DNA of 15,951 nucleotides from Desulfobacterales bacterium (GTDB lineage: Bacteria > Desulfobacterota > Desulfobacteria > Desulfobacterales > BuS5): assembly GCA_016735355.1 (NCBI GenBank), contig JAERRQ010000312.1:1-15951 (forward strand). Direction: 5' to 3'. Positions 1 through 8,259 of the stretch are shown one piece after another (the stretch's first letter is position 1; each line of letters starts with the position of its first letter). The notes under the pieces were generated by a model. That model saw only the letters and a list, made by a program, of their open reading frames with translations, was not told where the DNA came from and made no database searches. Made by a program: the position numbers and the translations under genes.

Positions 1-783
1 GCCCTCCCTTTTGTAATTTTCCTTATTTACAAGGGGGGGGCTTTTTTATTTTCAATAGTCATAAGCGGTATCTCGATCATTGCTTTATGGGAATATTTCC
101 GCATTGTATTTACCAAGGGAGAAATGCGAAAATTCAGCTTGCTTATATGGTTATGTTATTTAACCGGAATTATAATTATTCTATTCTCATACTGGAAGTT
201 TTTCGATTTAATTCCTGTTGTTATTGCTTGTCATCTTATTGCCTCGGGAATAATTGTTGTTTTGTCATACAAGCCGGAGCTACAGATAACCGATATTATT
301 GCGAAGGATATTCTGGGAATTTTATATGTTCCTGTTTTACTTTCGTTTATTGTTTTGATTAGAACCAGCGATGAAGGCATAATCTGGACTTTTTTTCTTT
401 TGCTCCTTGTTGTTGTAGGCGATACAGGAGCCTTTTACACAGGCTCTTTCCTTGGTCGACATAAACTATGTCCATCCGTAAGCCCTGGGAAAACCATAGA
501 AGGCGCAGTAGGAGGCTTATCTGCGGTTCTGGTTACCGGAGCTCTTTTTAAATTTTTTTTTCTGCCTGACTTGCATTGGACAGGCTCTATTATTTTTTTT
601 CTTTGTATCGGCATAGTGGCTCCCATGGGTGATCTGTTTGAATCCATGCTTAAACGGGAAGGCGGGATTAAAGATTCAGGTACGTGTTTGCCGGGCCATG
701 GCGGAATTCTGGATAGGATCGATGCTCTTCTTTTTGCGGCTTTGCCAGCCTACTATTTTAAGGTATATGTATTGCATGGATAG
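1..783 (+). CDS. cdsA: Phosphatidate cytidylyltransferase (CDP-diglyceride synthase), 5' end outside window
   Basis: The enzyme condenses CTP with phosphatidic acid to give CDP-diacylglycerol, the precursor of the bacterial phospholipid headgroups, in the inner membrane. The reading frame is open from base 1, and translation upstream of the first internal ATG (124) is still CdsA-like membrane sequence (for example ALWEYFRIV). The gene is therefore truncated by the window edge and does not start at 124. About 260 residues are visible, close to the usual family length, so only a short N-terminus is missing. The C-terminal CdsA signature is clear: GDLFESMLKRE, then KDSG, then PGHGGILDRID, which carries the conserved metal-binding and catalytic acidic residues. 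Several hydrophobic segments precede it. The dxr gene begins six bases after the stop, as in the widespread uppS-cdsA-dxr-rseP cluster. Confidence 0.95.
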   Translation, partial: ALPFVIFLIYKGGAFLFSIVISGISIIALWEYFRIVFTKGEMRKFSLLIWLCYLTGIIIILFSYWKFFDLIPVVIACHLIASGIIVVLSYKPELQITDIIAKDILGILYVPVLLSFIVLIRTSDEGIIWTFFLLLLVVVGDTGAFYTGSFLGRHKLCPSVSPGKTIEGAVGGLSAVLVTGALFKFFFLPDLHWTGSIIFFLCIGIVAPMGDLFESMLKREGGIKDSGTCLPGHGGILDRIDALLFAALPAYYFKVYVLHG

Positions 784-789
784 AAAAAG

Positions 790-1944
790 ATGAAACAGCT
801 CGCGATATTAGGTTCAACAGGTTCAATAGGCTGCAATACCCTTAAGATTGTTGAAATGTTTCCGGATAGGTTTATAATCAAGGTACTGGCCGCAAAGAAT
901 AATGTTGAATTGCTGGCAGAACAGATCGAGCGTTTCAGCCCCGAGTTAGCCGTTGTGTTTGATGATCAGCATGCTGTACGCTTGAAAAAGAGACTTAAGA
1001 ATAACAAAACGGTTGAAATTTTGTGCGGCAGAGAAGGATACCTGGCGGCGGCATCCTTTAAATCTGTTGATATGGTTGTTTCGGCAATGGTTGGCGCTGC
1101 CGGCCTTCTCCCTACTATTGCAGCGATTGAGGCAGGAAAAGCAATTGCCCTTGCCAATAAAGAAACATTGGTTATGGCAGGTGAAATCGTTATGGAAAAA
1201 GCTATGTCCAATGGGGCAAGAATTTTTCCTGTTGACAGCGAACATAGCGCAATATTTCAATGCCTGCATGGTAATGACATTAAAGATCTTCATAAAATTA
1301 TACTGACAGGATCCGGAGGTCCTTTTCTGCGGAAATCTGTTGATGAATTTGATAAAATTGAACTTTCAGATGCTCTTAACCATCCAACGTGGCAAATGGG
1401 TAAAAAAATAAGTATAGACTCTGCCACACTGATGAACAAAGGGCTTGAAGTTATTGAAGCGAAATATCTTTTTGATGTTAATATTAATGACATAGAGGTT
1501 GTTATTCATCCTCAAAGTGTCGTTCATTCAATGGTTTCATATAAAGATGGAGCTGTAATTGCGCAACTTGGAGTGCCAGACATGAAAGGCGCCATATCCT
1601 ATGCCTTATCGTATCCGGAGAGACTTGATATAAAAATGCCGGCACCTGATTTTACTGATATTGGATCTCTTACCTTTGAAAAGCCCGACTTGACCAAATT
1701 CCCGTGTCTTGGTCTGGCTTATAGCGCCTGCAAAAGAGGTGGAACAATGGCTTCAGTATTAAATGCTGCTAATGAGGAAGCGGTTTATTCCTTTCTGGAC
1801 AAGCGCATACCTTTTGTTAAAATAGTTGATATTATAGAAAAAGTAATGGGCCGGCATAGAGTTGTAGAAAACCCGTTGCTTGATGATATTCTGGAAGCAG
1901 ACAGGTGGGCAAGGGAAGAGACTGGGAGGCTGAAAATATTATGA
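790..1944 (+). CDS. dxr: 1-deoxy-D-xylulose 5-phosphate reductoisomerase
   Basis: Dxr catalyses the first committed step of the MEP isoprenoid pathway, converting DXP to 2-C-methyl-D-erythritol 4-phosphate with NADPH and a divalent metal. The 384-residue protein has normal length. It starts with the NADPH-binding loop GSTGSIG (residues 8-14). It carries the metal and substrate residues D149-S-E151-H, the phosphate-site segment HPTWQMGKK, and M-N216-K217-G-L-E220, matching N227/K228/E231 of the E. coli enzyme. HPQSVVHSMV and NAANEEAV are also typical. All key residues are present. It lies six bases after cdsA, and its TGA overlaps the rseP ATG as ATGA, so translational coupling is likely. The isoprenoid product feeds undecaprenyl phosphate synthesis, which explains the clustering with envelope genes. 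Confidence 0.97.
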   Translation: MKQLAILGSTGSIGCNTLKIVEMFPDRFIIKVLAAKNNVELLAEQIERFSPELAVVFDDQHAVRLKKRLKNNKTVEILCGREGYLAAASFKSVDMVVSAMVGAAGLLPTIAAIEAGKAIALANKETLVMAGEIVMEKAMSNGARIFPVDSEHSAIFQCLHGNDIKDLHKIILTGSGGPFLRKSVDEFDKIELSDALNHPTWQMGKKISIDSATLMNKGLEVIEAKYLFDVNINDIEVVIHPQSVVHSMVSYKDGAVIAQLGVPDMKGAISYALSYPERLDIKMPAPDFTDIGSLTFEKPDLTKFPCLGLAYSACKRGGTMASVLNAANEEAVYSFLDKRIPFVKIVDIIEKVMGRHRVVENPLLDDILEADRWAREETGRLKIL

Positions 1945-3014
1945 GTACCAGTATAATCGCATTTGTTATTGTATTGGGAGTTTTGATTTTTTTTCATGAA
2001 CTGGGGCATTTTCTTTTTGCCAGATTATTCGGAGTTGGTGTTGAAAAATTTTCACTCGGGTTCGGGCCAAAAATTGTCGGTAAAAAAATCGGTATGACGG
2101 AATACCTTGTTTCGGCCATACCACTCGGCGGATATGTAAAAATGGTTGGCGAGGAACCGGGTGGCGAACTTTTATCCGAAGAGATACCTTTCTCGTTTAC
2201 ACATAAGCATATTTTTAAAAAAATCTTGATAGTTGCCGCAGGCCCCATATTTAATTTAATATTGACTATTGCAATTTTCTTCGGCCTTTTCTGTTTTTAT
2301 GGTATGCTGGTTTTAAAACCTGTGGTAGGTAGTGTGGGTGAAGGAACCCCGGCCTACATTGCAGGACTGCAAAAAGATGATCTTATAGAAGCTATTAACG
2401 GAGTACCGGTTGATAGCTGGGAAAAGATGGCCGAACTTGTATCTATTTGTAACGGAGAAGAGCTTGAGGTGAATTTGCGCCGCGGGGATTCTGCAATGGT
2501 TGTTACAATAAGACCTGAACTTCAAATAACAAAAAATTTATTTGGTGAAGATGCTGAGCGATATCTTATAGGAATCGTATCCTCGGGTAAAGTTTTTCAA
2601 CGCCCCTTGAACTTAGGTCAGGCTGCTGTTGAAAGCATAGCCCAGACCTGGAAGATATCCAAATTGACTGTTCTGGGTATTGTTAAAATGATACAAGGCA
2701 CGATCTCTGCCAAGGATAACCTTGGCGGGCCTATCCAGATTGCACAGATGGCAGGAGACTTTTACAAAGAAGGCGTTCCCAATTTTCTTTCTTTTATCGC
2801 ATTTTTAAGCGTTACACTCGCTATACTTAATTTTCTTCCAATACCTGTTCTGGACGGAGGCCATATTTTCTTTTTTATTATAGAGGCTGTAACCGGCCGA
2901 CCTATTAATCTTAAGTTTCGTGAAATTTCCCAGCAGATAGGTATAGCCGTACTGGTAATGTTGATGATATTTGCTTTTTATAATGATATTATGCGTATTG
3001 TAGTTCAAAAATAG
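1941..3014 (+). CDS. rseP: Site-2 intramembrane zinc metalloprotease RseP
   Basis: RseP-family proteases cut membrane-spanning substrates, classically anti-sigma factors and leftover signal peptides, inside the inner membrane. From the ATG at 1941 the protein has 357 residues. The zinc motif HELGH is at residues 19-23 in the first transmembrane helix. A single PDZ domain follows at about residues 115-190 (GTPAYIAGLQKDDLIEAING). The third zinc ligand lies in LDGGH at 305-308, preceded by NFLPIPV. This is the short single-PDZ form; the E. coli protein has two PDZ domains and about 450 residues. I chose 1941 over an in-frame GTG-type start at 1905 because 1941 gives the usual short N-terminus before HELGH, has GGGAGG at 1924-1929, and overlaps the dxr stop as ATGA. 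The stop codon TAG is formed by the first bases of the downstream palindromic repeat. Confidence 0.95.
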   Translation: MSTSIIAFVIVLGVLIFFHELGHFLFARLFGVGVEKFSLGFGPKIVGKKIGMTEYLVSAIPLGGYVKMVGEEPGGELLSEEIPFSFTHKHIFKKILIVAAGPIFNLILTIAIFFGLFCFYGMLVLKPVVGSVGEGTPAYIAGLQKDDLIEAINGVPVDSWEKMAELVSICNGEELEVNLRRGDSAMVVTIRPELQITKNLFGEDAERYLIGIVSSGKVFQRPLNLGQAAVESIAQTWKISKLTVLGIVKMIQGTISAKDNLGGPIQIAQMAGDFYKEGVPNFLSFIAFLSVTLAILNFLPIPVLDGGHIFFFIIEAVTGRPINLKFREISQQIGIAVLVMLMIFAFYNDIMRIVVQK

Positions 3015-3075
3015 GGGCACGATGCATCGTGCCCCTACAGATGCATCGTGCCCCTACAGGCATCGTGTCCCTACA
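3012..3075. repeat. REP-like palindrome with tandem half-units between rseP and purL
   Basis: Positions 3012-3037 are a perfect 26-base inverted repeat with arms TAGGGGCACGATG and CATCGTGCCCCTA. Its right part is repeated in tandem: the 19-mer gatgcatcgtgcccctaca occurs at 3021-3039 and again at 3040-3058. A third, slightly diverged copy (gcatcgtgtccctaca) lies at 3060-3075. The unit is much more GC-rich than its surroundings. It resembles the GTAGGGGC...GCCCCTAC interspersed palindromes known from many bacterial genomes, some of which are linked to REP-associated Y1 transposases; that relation is inferred from pattern only. It supplies the rseP stop codon and ends at the purL ribosome binding site. 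In RNA it could form a strong hairpin that limits readthrough or protects the rseP message. Confidence 0.85.
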
Positions 3076-3079
3076 AAGG
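3075..3079 (+). promoter_or_regulatory. Ribosome binding site that sets the purL start
   Basis: AAAGG lies seven bases before the ATG at 3087, immediately after the last repeat copy. The in-frame GTG at 3048 lies inside the repeat, and translating from it would add 13 residues encoded by repeat DNA, so the ATG at 3087 is preferred. Confidence 0.65.
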
Positions 3080-3086
3080 TTACCTT

Positions 3087-6086
3087 ATGCCACATAAACT
3101 TGAAATAACACTAAAAGATGATCTGTTTGATGCCGAAGGCGATGGCGTGCGGCGCAAAGCCGAAGACTATCTAGGAATTTCCCTGGAATCGGTTAAAATT
3201 ATCAATATCGTTACGGTTGATGCCGAACTTACATTGGATCAATGTATCAGAATAAAAGAGGGAATATTTACAAATCCTGTTACCCAAGATTCCTCATTTA
3301 TTCCTCTTGCCGCCGACTTTGACTGGATTGTATGGGTCGGCTACAGGCCTGGTGTCCGGGATAACCCCGGCAGCACGGCGGTTGAAGCAATCGAAGACCT
3401 TTTGGGCTTTAAATTTGCAAAAGATGAAGCTGTATATACTTCAAAAGAATACTGTTTAAAAGGCCGGGGACTACACCGGGAGGATCTGGACTTGATAGCC
3501 GGTGAACTTCTTGCCAATGGTATAATCGAGCAATGGAAAATATTTTCAAAAAATGAATGGGATCCGGCCATAGGTACAGGTTTTATAATACCTAAAGTCA
3601 AGCTTGATCATAATCCTTCCGTTAAGTCGATAACAGTGGAAAGTGACTCAAAGCTTGCGAAAATAAGCAAAGAACGCGGCCTGGCGCTTAATTCCAATGA
3701 TATCCCTGTGATAAGAGAATATTTCTTAAGGGATAAAGTTAAAAAGAAACGTGCCCTGGTCGGGCTATCCGATCCTACAGACATAGAACTGGAATATATA
3801 TCACAGGCCAGAAGCGATCATTGCAACCATAATACATGCAGGGGACTTTTTCATTATACTGATCTTTCAACAGGAAGGGCCGAAACCTTTGATAATCTGT
3901 TTAAAACATGTATAGAGACGCCCACATTATCTCTTAAGGAAGAGAAAAACTGGGTTATATCCGTGCTGTGGGATAATGCCGGAGCAGGATGTTTCGATAA
4001 TGATCACTATTATGTTATTACAGGCGAAACTCACAATTCACCTTCCAACATGGAAGCGTACGGCGGAGCCATAACCGGCATAGTCGGGGTCTACCGCGAC
4101 CCCCTCGGCACCGGCAAGGGGTCTAAACTTGTTATGGGCAGCTACGGTTTTTGCACCGGAATGCAGGATTATGCAGGCGATCTTGCTCCGCATCTGCATC
4201 CTAGACGTCTTCTGGACGGAATTGTGGAGGGCGTTCGTGATGGCGGGAACAAGAGCGGGATTCCCACAACATTCGGCCAGGTTTGCTTTCATCCCGGCTA
4301 TATGGGAAAATCTCTTGTATTTGTTACATGCGTGGGCATAATGCCTGCGCTTGTTAATGGCAGCCCGGCGGAGAAAAAAAATACCTCGCCGGGAGATTTG
4401 ATAGTAATGTGCGGTGGAAGAGTAGGCAAAGATGGAATCCATGGTGTCACTGCATCTTCCGAGGTCTTTTCTGAAAATACTCCTGCCGGTCATGTTCAGA
4501 TTGGCGATCCCTATACCCAGAAAAAAATGCATGACTTTATTCTGGAAGCCCGTGATGAAGGGCTTATAACCTTTATTACCGATAACGGCGGCGGCGGCCT
4601 TTCATCTTCAATAGGAGAATCTGCGCGTTTTTCAAATGGCTGCGAAGTTAATCTGGAGAAGGTTCCTTTAAAATACGAAGGCCTTGATCAGTGGGAAATA
4701 TGGATTTCCGAATCACAGGAACGTATGACAGTAGCTGTAAAACCGGAACATTTAGCAAAATTTATGGCCATTTCATCAAAACATGCTGTGGAGAGCACTG
4801 TTATAGGCCGCTATACTGATACCGGCAAACTTCATATTTTATATAAAGATGAAACATGCGCTTTCATTGATATTGATTTTTTGACCTCCGGTTTCCCCCA
4901 GTGGGAATTTGACGCAAAATGGGCGACACCCGGCCAACGCGGACTGTTTGAACCTGTATTCAATGAACCTGATGACTACAACTCTCTTCTTTTGGATATT
5001 CTCGCCCGCCCGAATATATGTTCCAAAGAATGGATAACCAGGCAGTATGATCATGAAGTTCAGGGCACCAGTGTTGTCAAGCCTCTTGTGGGCGTCGCTC
5101 GGGATGTCAACAATGACGCCGTAGTAATCAGGCCTCTGCTGGAATCCGAAAAGGGGCTTCTCTTTTCCCAGGCGCTTCTTCCATTTTATTCCGCCATAGA
5201 TGCTTATCATATGACTTCATGTACTATTGATGAAGCAGTTCGCAGGCTCATAGCAGTCGGGGCGGATTTTGAACATATCGGAGGAGTTGATAACTTTTGC
5301 TGGCCTGATATTCAGTTTCATCCTGAAAAAAATCCTGACGGTGAATTCAAGGCAGCCCAGCTTGTACGTTCCTGCAGGGCGTTGCGTGATATCTGTATGG
5401 CATATGGGATCCCCCTGCTTTCAGGTAAGGACAGTATGTATGTGGACGGTTATCTTGCCGGCAGATACGGTGATACACATAAAGTTTCAGCACTGGAAAC
5501 ACTCCAGTTCTCCGCCATAAGTGTTATGGATAATATAACCAAAGCAGTTACCATGGATAGCAAAATTCCCGGGGATCTTGTCTATATTGTCGGGCTTACG
5601 CAAAACGAACTCGGAGGTTCCGAGTATTATGACTGTTTCGGATATACCGGGCTGAATCTGCCTGAAGTTTTTCCTGAAAAATTTTCTGCTATTTACAAAT
5701 TATTATACCTTGCCATTCAAAAAGAATTGATCGCTTCAGCTCATGGTGTTTACAGGGGTGGTCTGGGTGTGCATCTTGCCATGAAGGCCTTTGCAGGCAA
5801 TCTTGGCATGGATCTGGACTTGGGGCTTGTTCCTGCTGAAAAAAATCTACGCGATGATTATATCCTCTTTTCAGAATCGGCCGGGCGCTTTATAATAACC
5901 ATTGATCCTGAAAAAAGAAATGAGGTTGAGAAAATATTTAAAGGAACGGATTGTGCCTGTATAGGCAAAGTGACCGGAGAAAACGGCAGCCTGGTTATCA
6001 GGGGAATCAGTGGCGATACGATTCTTTCTGTTCCGGTAAAAAGGCTTAAAGGCTCCTGGCAAAAGCCCTTTTTCGACAGGATATAA
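3087..6086 (+). CDS. purL: Phosphoribosylformylglycinamidine synthase, PurS-PurL fusion without glutaminase domain
   Basis: This enzyme makes FGAM from FGAR, ATP and ammonia in step four of purine synthesis. The 999-residue protein starts at the ATG at 3087. Residues 1-75 and about 79-165 each resemble a PurS subunit: each begins with a beta strand and ends in a segment like the PurS C-terminus (FTNPVTQD and LLANGIIEQW). A linker follows, with the PurL motif R-S-D-H245-C (residues 242-246). The first ATP-grasp-like AIRS half carries E314-T-H-N-S-P-S, and the second half follows RQYDHEVQG (652-660). The usual ETHNHPS is ETHNSPS here. The protein ends soon after the second AIRS C-terminal domain, so the class I glutaminase domain of the 1,300-residue enzymes is absent and a separate PurQ must supply ammonia. 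Small-type PurL proteins are about 730 residues, so the extra length is the PurS-like part. Confidence 0.93.
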   Translation: MPHKLEITLKDDLFDAEGDGVRRKAEDYLGISLESVKIINIVTVDAELTLDQCIRIKEGIFTNPVTQDSSFIPLAADFDWIVWVGYRPGVRDNPGSTAVEAIEDLLGFKFAKDEAVYTSKEYCLKGRGLHREDLDLIAGELLANGIIEQWKIFSKNEWDPAIGTGFIIPKVKLDHNPSVKSITVESDSKLAKISKERGLALNSNDIPVIREYFLRDKVKKKRALVGLSDPTDIELEYISQARSDHCNHNTCRGLFHYTDLSTGRAETFDNLFKTCIETPTLSLKEEKNWVISVLWDNAGAGCFDNDHYYVITGETHNSPSNMEAYGGAITGIVGVYRDPLGTGKGSKLVMGSYGFCTGMQDYAGDLAPHLHPRRLLDGIVEGVRDGGNKSGIPTTFGQVCFHPGYMGKSLVFVTCVGIMPALVNGSPAEKKNTSPGDLIVMCGGRVGKDGIHGVTASSEVFSENTPAGHVQIGDPYTQKKMHDFILEARDEGLITFITDNGGGGLSSSIGESARFSNGCEVNLEKVPLKYEGLDQWEIWISESQERMTVAVKPEHLAKFMAISSKHAVESTVIGRYTDTGKLHILYKDETCAFIDIDFLTSGFPQWEFDAKWATPGQRGLFEPVFNEPDDYNSLLLDILARPNICSKEWITRQYDHEVQGTSVVKPLVGVARDVNNDAVVIRPLLESEKGLLFSQALLPFYSAIDAYHMTSCTIDEAVRRLIAVGADFEHIGGVDNFCWPDIQFHPEKNPDGEFKAAQLVRSCRALRDICMAYGIPLLSGKDSMYVDGYLAGRYGDTHKVSALETLQFSAISVMDNITKAVTMDSKIPGDLVYIVGLTQNELGGSEYYDCFGYTGLNLPEVFPEKFSAIYKLLYLAIQKELIASAHGVYRGGLGVHLAMKAFAGNLGMDLDLGLVPAEKNLRDDYILFSESAGRFIITIDPEKRNEVEKIFKGTDCACIGKVTGENGSLVIRGISGDTILSVPVKRLKGSWQKPFFDRI

Positions 6087-6142
6087 ATGTTGCAGGTTGG
6101 AGAATCGCTTCGCTTGAGGCTGGATCAAACAAGCTATTGCCT

Positions 6143-6778
6143 ATGAACAGAATTTTTGCCATAGGAGACATACATGGATGCTATGATCAACTCCAGGCGC
6201 TTATGGGCAAGGTTCCGATAGACCTTGAACATGACAGGCTTGTTTTCCTGGGCGACTATATCGACCGCGGGCCGGATTCATTCAAGGTTGTCGAATACCT
6301 TATAAATTTAAAAAGAGAATACAGGAATACAGTCTTTTTAAAAGGTAATCATGAGGAGATGCTGGAACTATATCTTCAAGGTATGGAAATGATGAATTTT
6401 GTTAGAAACGGAGGTCACCATACCCTGGAAAGTTACTCGCGACATTCCGGGGAGAACAACACAGACTTGATACCCCACAGCCATCTCGATTTTTTTGAAT
6501 CGCTTCTTCTTTTTTATGAGACGGAAAATTATATATTTGTACATGCCGGTTTACAAAAAGGCGTTCCCCTTGAAAAGCAAAAAACCGACGACCTGCTTTG
6601 GATACGCAACGGTTTTATCCGTACAAGGTACAAGTTCGGGAAGCTGGTTATTTTCGGACACACATATTTTAAGGAACCTTTAATACAGCCAAACAAAATC
6701 GGAATTGATACCGGAGCTGTTTACGGCAACAAGCTTACGTGTATCGAGCTGCCTGATATGAAATTTTATCAGGTGTAA
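6143..6778 (+). CDS. PPP-family metallophosphatase (Ser/Thr phosphatase or ApaH/PrpA-like)
   Basis: This is a cytoplasmic metal-dependent phosphoesterase of the PPP superfamily. The 211-residue protein has the full metal-binding set in order: G8-D9-I-H11-G12, G37-D38-Y-I-D41-R42-G43, G68-N69-H70-E71, H134-A-G and G-H173-T. This fits both bacterial protein Ser/Thr phosphatases of the PrpA/PrpE type and diadenosine tetraphosphate hydrolases. The length and the GDYIDRGPDS form favour the protein-phosphatase-like group, but the substrate cannot be read from sequence. The start is uncertain by two codons: the ATG at 6143 is preferred to a TTG at 6137, and neither has a strong Shine-Dalgarno site. 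It follows purL after 56 bases and precedes the SH3b gene by 16. Confidence 0.88.
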   Translation: MNRIFAIGDIHGCYDQLQALMGKVPIDLEHDRLVFLGDYIDRGPDSFKVVEYLINLKREYRNTVFLKGNHEEMLELYLQGMEMMNFVRNGGHHTLESYSRHSGENNTDLIPHSHLDFFESLLLFYETENYIFVHAGLQKGVPLEKQKTDDLLWIRNGFIRTRYKFGKLVIFGHTYFKEPLIQPNKIGIDTGAVYGNKLTCIELPDMKFYQV

Positions 6779-6794
6779 GGGCTTGGAAATAAAA

Positions 6795-7253
6795 ATGTTT
6801 TATAACGCTAAAATACTGCCGGTTTTTCAAATTATCTTATTAATGATTGCTTTTTTCGCCTTCCACCCGGAAGATGTATTTGCCGAACGTCTGGCGGTTA
6901 CTGATTCCATTGGAAATATACGGTCCGGTCCTGGTAAAAAAAATGTAATCATTTGGAAAGTTGAAAAGGATCATCCACTTGAAATTATAGAAAAAAAAGG
7001 TAACTGGTACCATTTTAGGGATTTCGAGAAAGATGAAGGCTGGATTCATAAATCCCTTGTGGGGAAAGTTAAAACCGTTATTACAAAAAAAGAGAATTGC
7101 AATATCAGAACCGGCCCTGGCACCAAGTATAAAATAATTTTCACCGTTGAAAAGGGGATTCCTTTTAGAGTCTTGAAACGCCAGGGAGATTGGATTAAAA
7201 TCAGGCATGCTGATGGGGATCAGGGGTGGCTACATAATACACTAGTATGGTGA
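6795..7253 (+). CDS. Secreted protein with two bacterial SH3 (SH3b) domains
   Basis: The 152-residue protein has a Sec-type signal peptide: a basic N-terminus, a hydrophobic stretch at about 8-23, and a likely cleavage site after VFA at residue 30. Two SH3b repeats follow, at about 33-90 and 94-152. They share NIRSGPG/NIRTGPG near the start, GNWYHF/GDWIKI in the middle and GWIHKSLV/GWLHNTLV at the end. SH3b domains bind peptidoglycan or peptides in envelope proteins. There is no catalytic domain, so this is probably a periplasmic or outer-surface adaptor. A TTG at 6783 would add four residues; the ATG at 6795 is preferred. The gene sits between the phosphatase and the PfkB kinase with short gaps. 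The function beyond envelope binding is unknown. Confidence 0.85.
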   Translation: MFYNAKILPVFQIILLMIAFFAFHPEDVFAERLAVTDSIGNIRSGPGKKNVIIWKVEKDHPLEIIEKKGNWYHFRDFEKDEGWIHKSLVGKVKTVITKKENCNIRTGPGTKYKIIFTVEKGIPFRVLKRQGDWIKIRHADGDQGWLHNTLVW

Positions 7254-7264
7254 GGTTATGAAAT

Positions 7265-8257
7265 ATGGAAATGACAAATAATGGAAGAGTTATTGCGGGT
7301 ATTGGAGCCGCGTTGATGGACCTGCTTTTACAGGAAAGCGAAGATTTTTTGGAAAAGGCAGAGATTCAAAAAGGCGGGATGAAACTTGTGGGGAATGATG
7401 TTATAGATAAAGTTTTGCTGAAAACACCCGCGCAGCCGGCTTTAGTTCCTGGCGGATCAGCCTGCAATACTGTTATCGGCATAAGCAGGCTTGGAGGTTC
7501 GGCCCGATTTATCGGGAAATGCGGTGAGGATGAATACGGCAGTATTTTTGAAGATGATTTAAAAAAAAACCAAGTCGAGCCGCTGCTCTTCAAGTCATCA
7601 TCACCAACAGGACGGGTGCTTTCAATTATTACACCCGATGCACAACGTTCGCTCTTAACCTTTCTGGGTGCATCTTCAGAAACAGAACCGGATGATATAA
7701 GCGTTGCATGCTTTAAGGATGCGGCCATAGTACATATTGAGGGATATCTGATATTTAATAGCGATTTAATGATGGCGGCATTAAAGCATGCTAAAAAAGC
7801 CGGTGCGCTGATATCGCTCGATCTTGCAAGTTTTACCGTGGTTGAAGAATTTCATAGTATGTTTGAACGGATTGTGCATGATTTTGTTGATATTCTTATT
7901 GCCAATGAAGATGAGGCCCGGGCATTTACAGGCTATGCGGATGAGTCTAAAGCTATTCAAGCTCTTGCTGAAAAAGCCGGGGTTGCTGTATTAAAGGTTG
8001 GAAAACGGGGCAGTTACATTGCCGAAACAGGTAATATAATAAAGATTGAGCCTGTGGGGTCAGGTGGGGCTATTGATACAACCGGAGCAGGAGATTTATG
8101 GGCATCAGGTTTTCTTTTCGGTTTATTAAATGAATATCCCCTTGAAAAATGTGGAAAACTGGCTTCTGCCTGCGGCTATGAAGTCTGCCAGGTAATGGGG
8201 GCGGATATTCCTGAAAAAGGCTGGCAAAGGATTAAGGGTAAGGGAATACAGGAGTAA
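7265..8257 (+). CDS. PfkB-family kinase, adenosine-kinase-like
   Basis: PfkB/ribokinase-family proteins phosphorylate sugars or nucleosides with ATP. This 330-residue cytoplasmic protein has the substrate-binding GG motif P-G63-G-S-A-C-N (near residues 62-68), then RLGGSARFIGKCGEDEYG. The C-terminal anion hole and catalytic base are DTTGAGD at 271-277, with D277 the expected base. The layout, with an N-terminal segment before PGGSACN and SLDLASFTVVEEF in the middle, is closest to the adenosine kinase/fructokinase-like group (cd01168 type). Adenosine is therefore a plausible substrate, and purL nearby fits purine salvage, but a sugar substrate is not excluded. GAGG at 7252-7255, overlapping the previous stop, is the ribosome binding site. 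The next gene starts two bases after the stop. Confidence 0.88.
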   Translation: MEMTNNGRVIAGIGAALMDLLLQESEDFLEKAEIQKGGMKLVGNDVIDKVLLKTPAQPALVPGGSACNTVIGISRLGGSARFIGKCGEDEYGSIFEDDLKKNQVEPLLFKSSSPTGRVLSIITPDAQRSLLTFLGASSETEPDDISVACFKDAAIVHIEGYLIFNSDLMMAALKHAKKAGALISLDLASFTVVEEFHSMFERIVHDFVDILIANEDEARAFTGYADESKAIQALAEKAGVAVLKVGKRGSYIAETGNIIKIEPVGSGGAIDTTGAGDLWASGFLFGLLNEYPLEKCGKLASACGYEVCQVMGADIPEKGWQRIKGKGIQE

Positions 8258-8259
8258 TA

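Noticed and set aside
124..783. Start of cdsA at the first ATG (124)
   Set aside because: The same frame is open to base 1 and encodes CdsA-like membrane sequence, so 124 is internal.
3012..3075. CRISPR-like array
   Set aside because: The copies are directly adjacent with no spacers and only three units, one of them diverged.
3048..3086. Upstream GTG start that extends PurL by 13 residues
   Set aside because: The extension is encoded by repeat DNA, and a good AAAGG site fits the ATG at 3087.
4038..4532. 164-codon open frame on the - strand inside purL
   Set aside because: It is antisense to a conserved catalytic part of purL, with no family resemblance or ribosome binding site.
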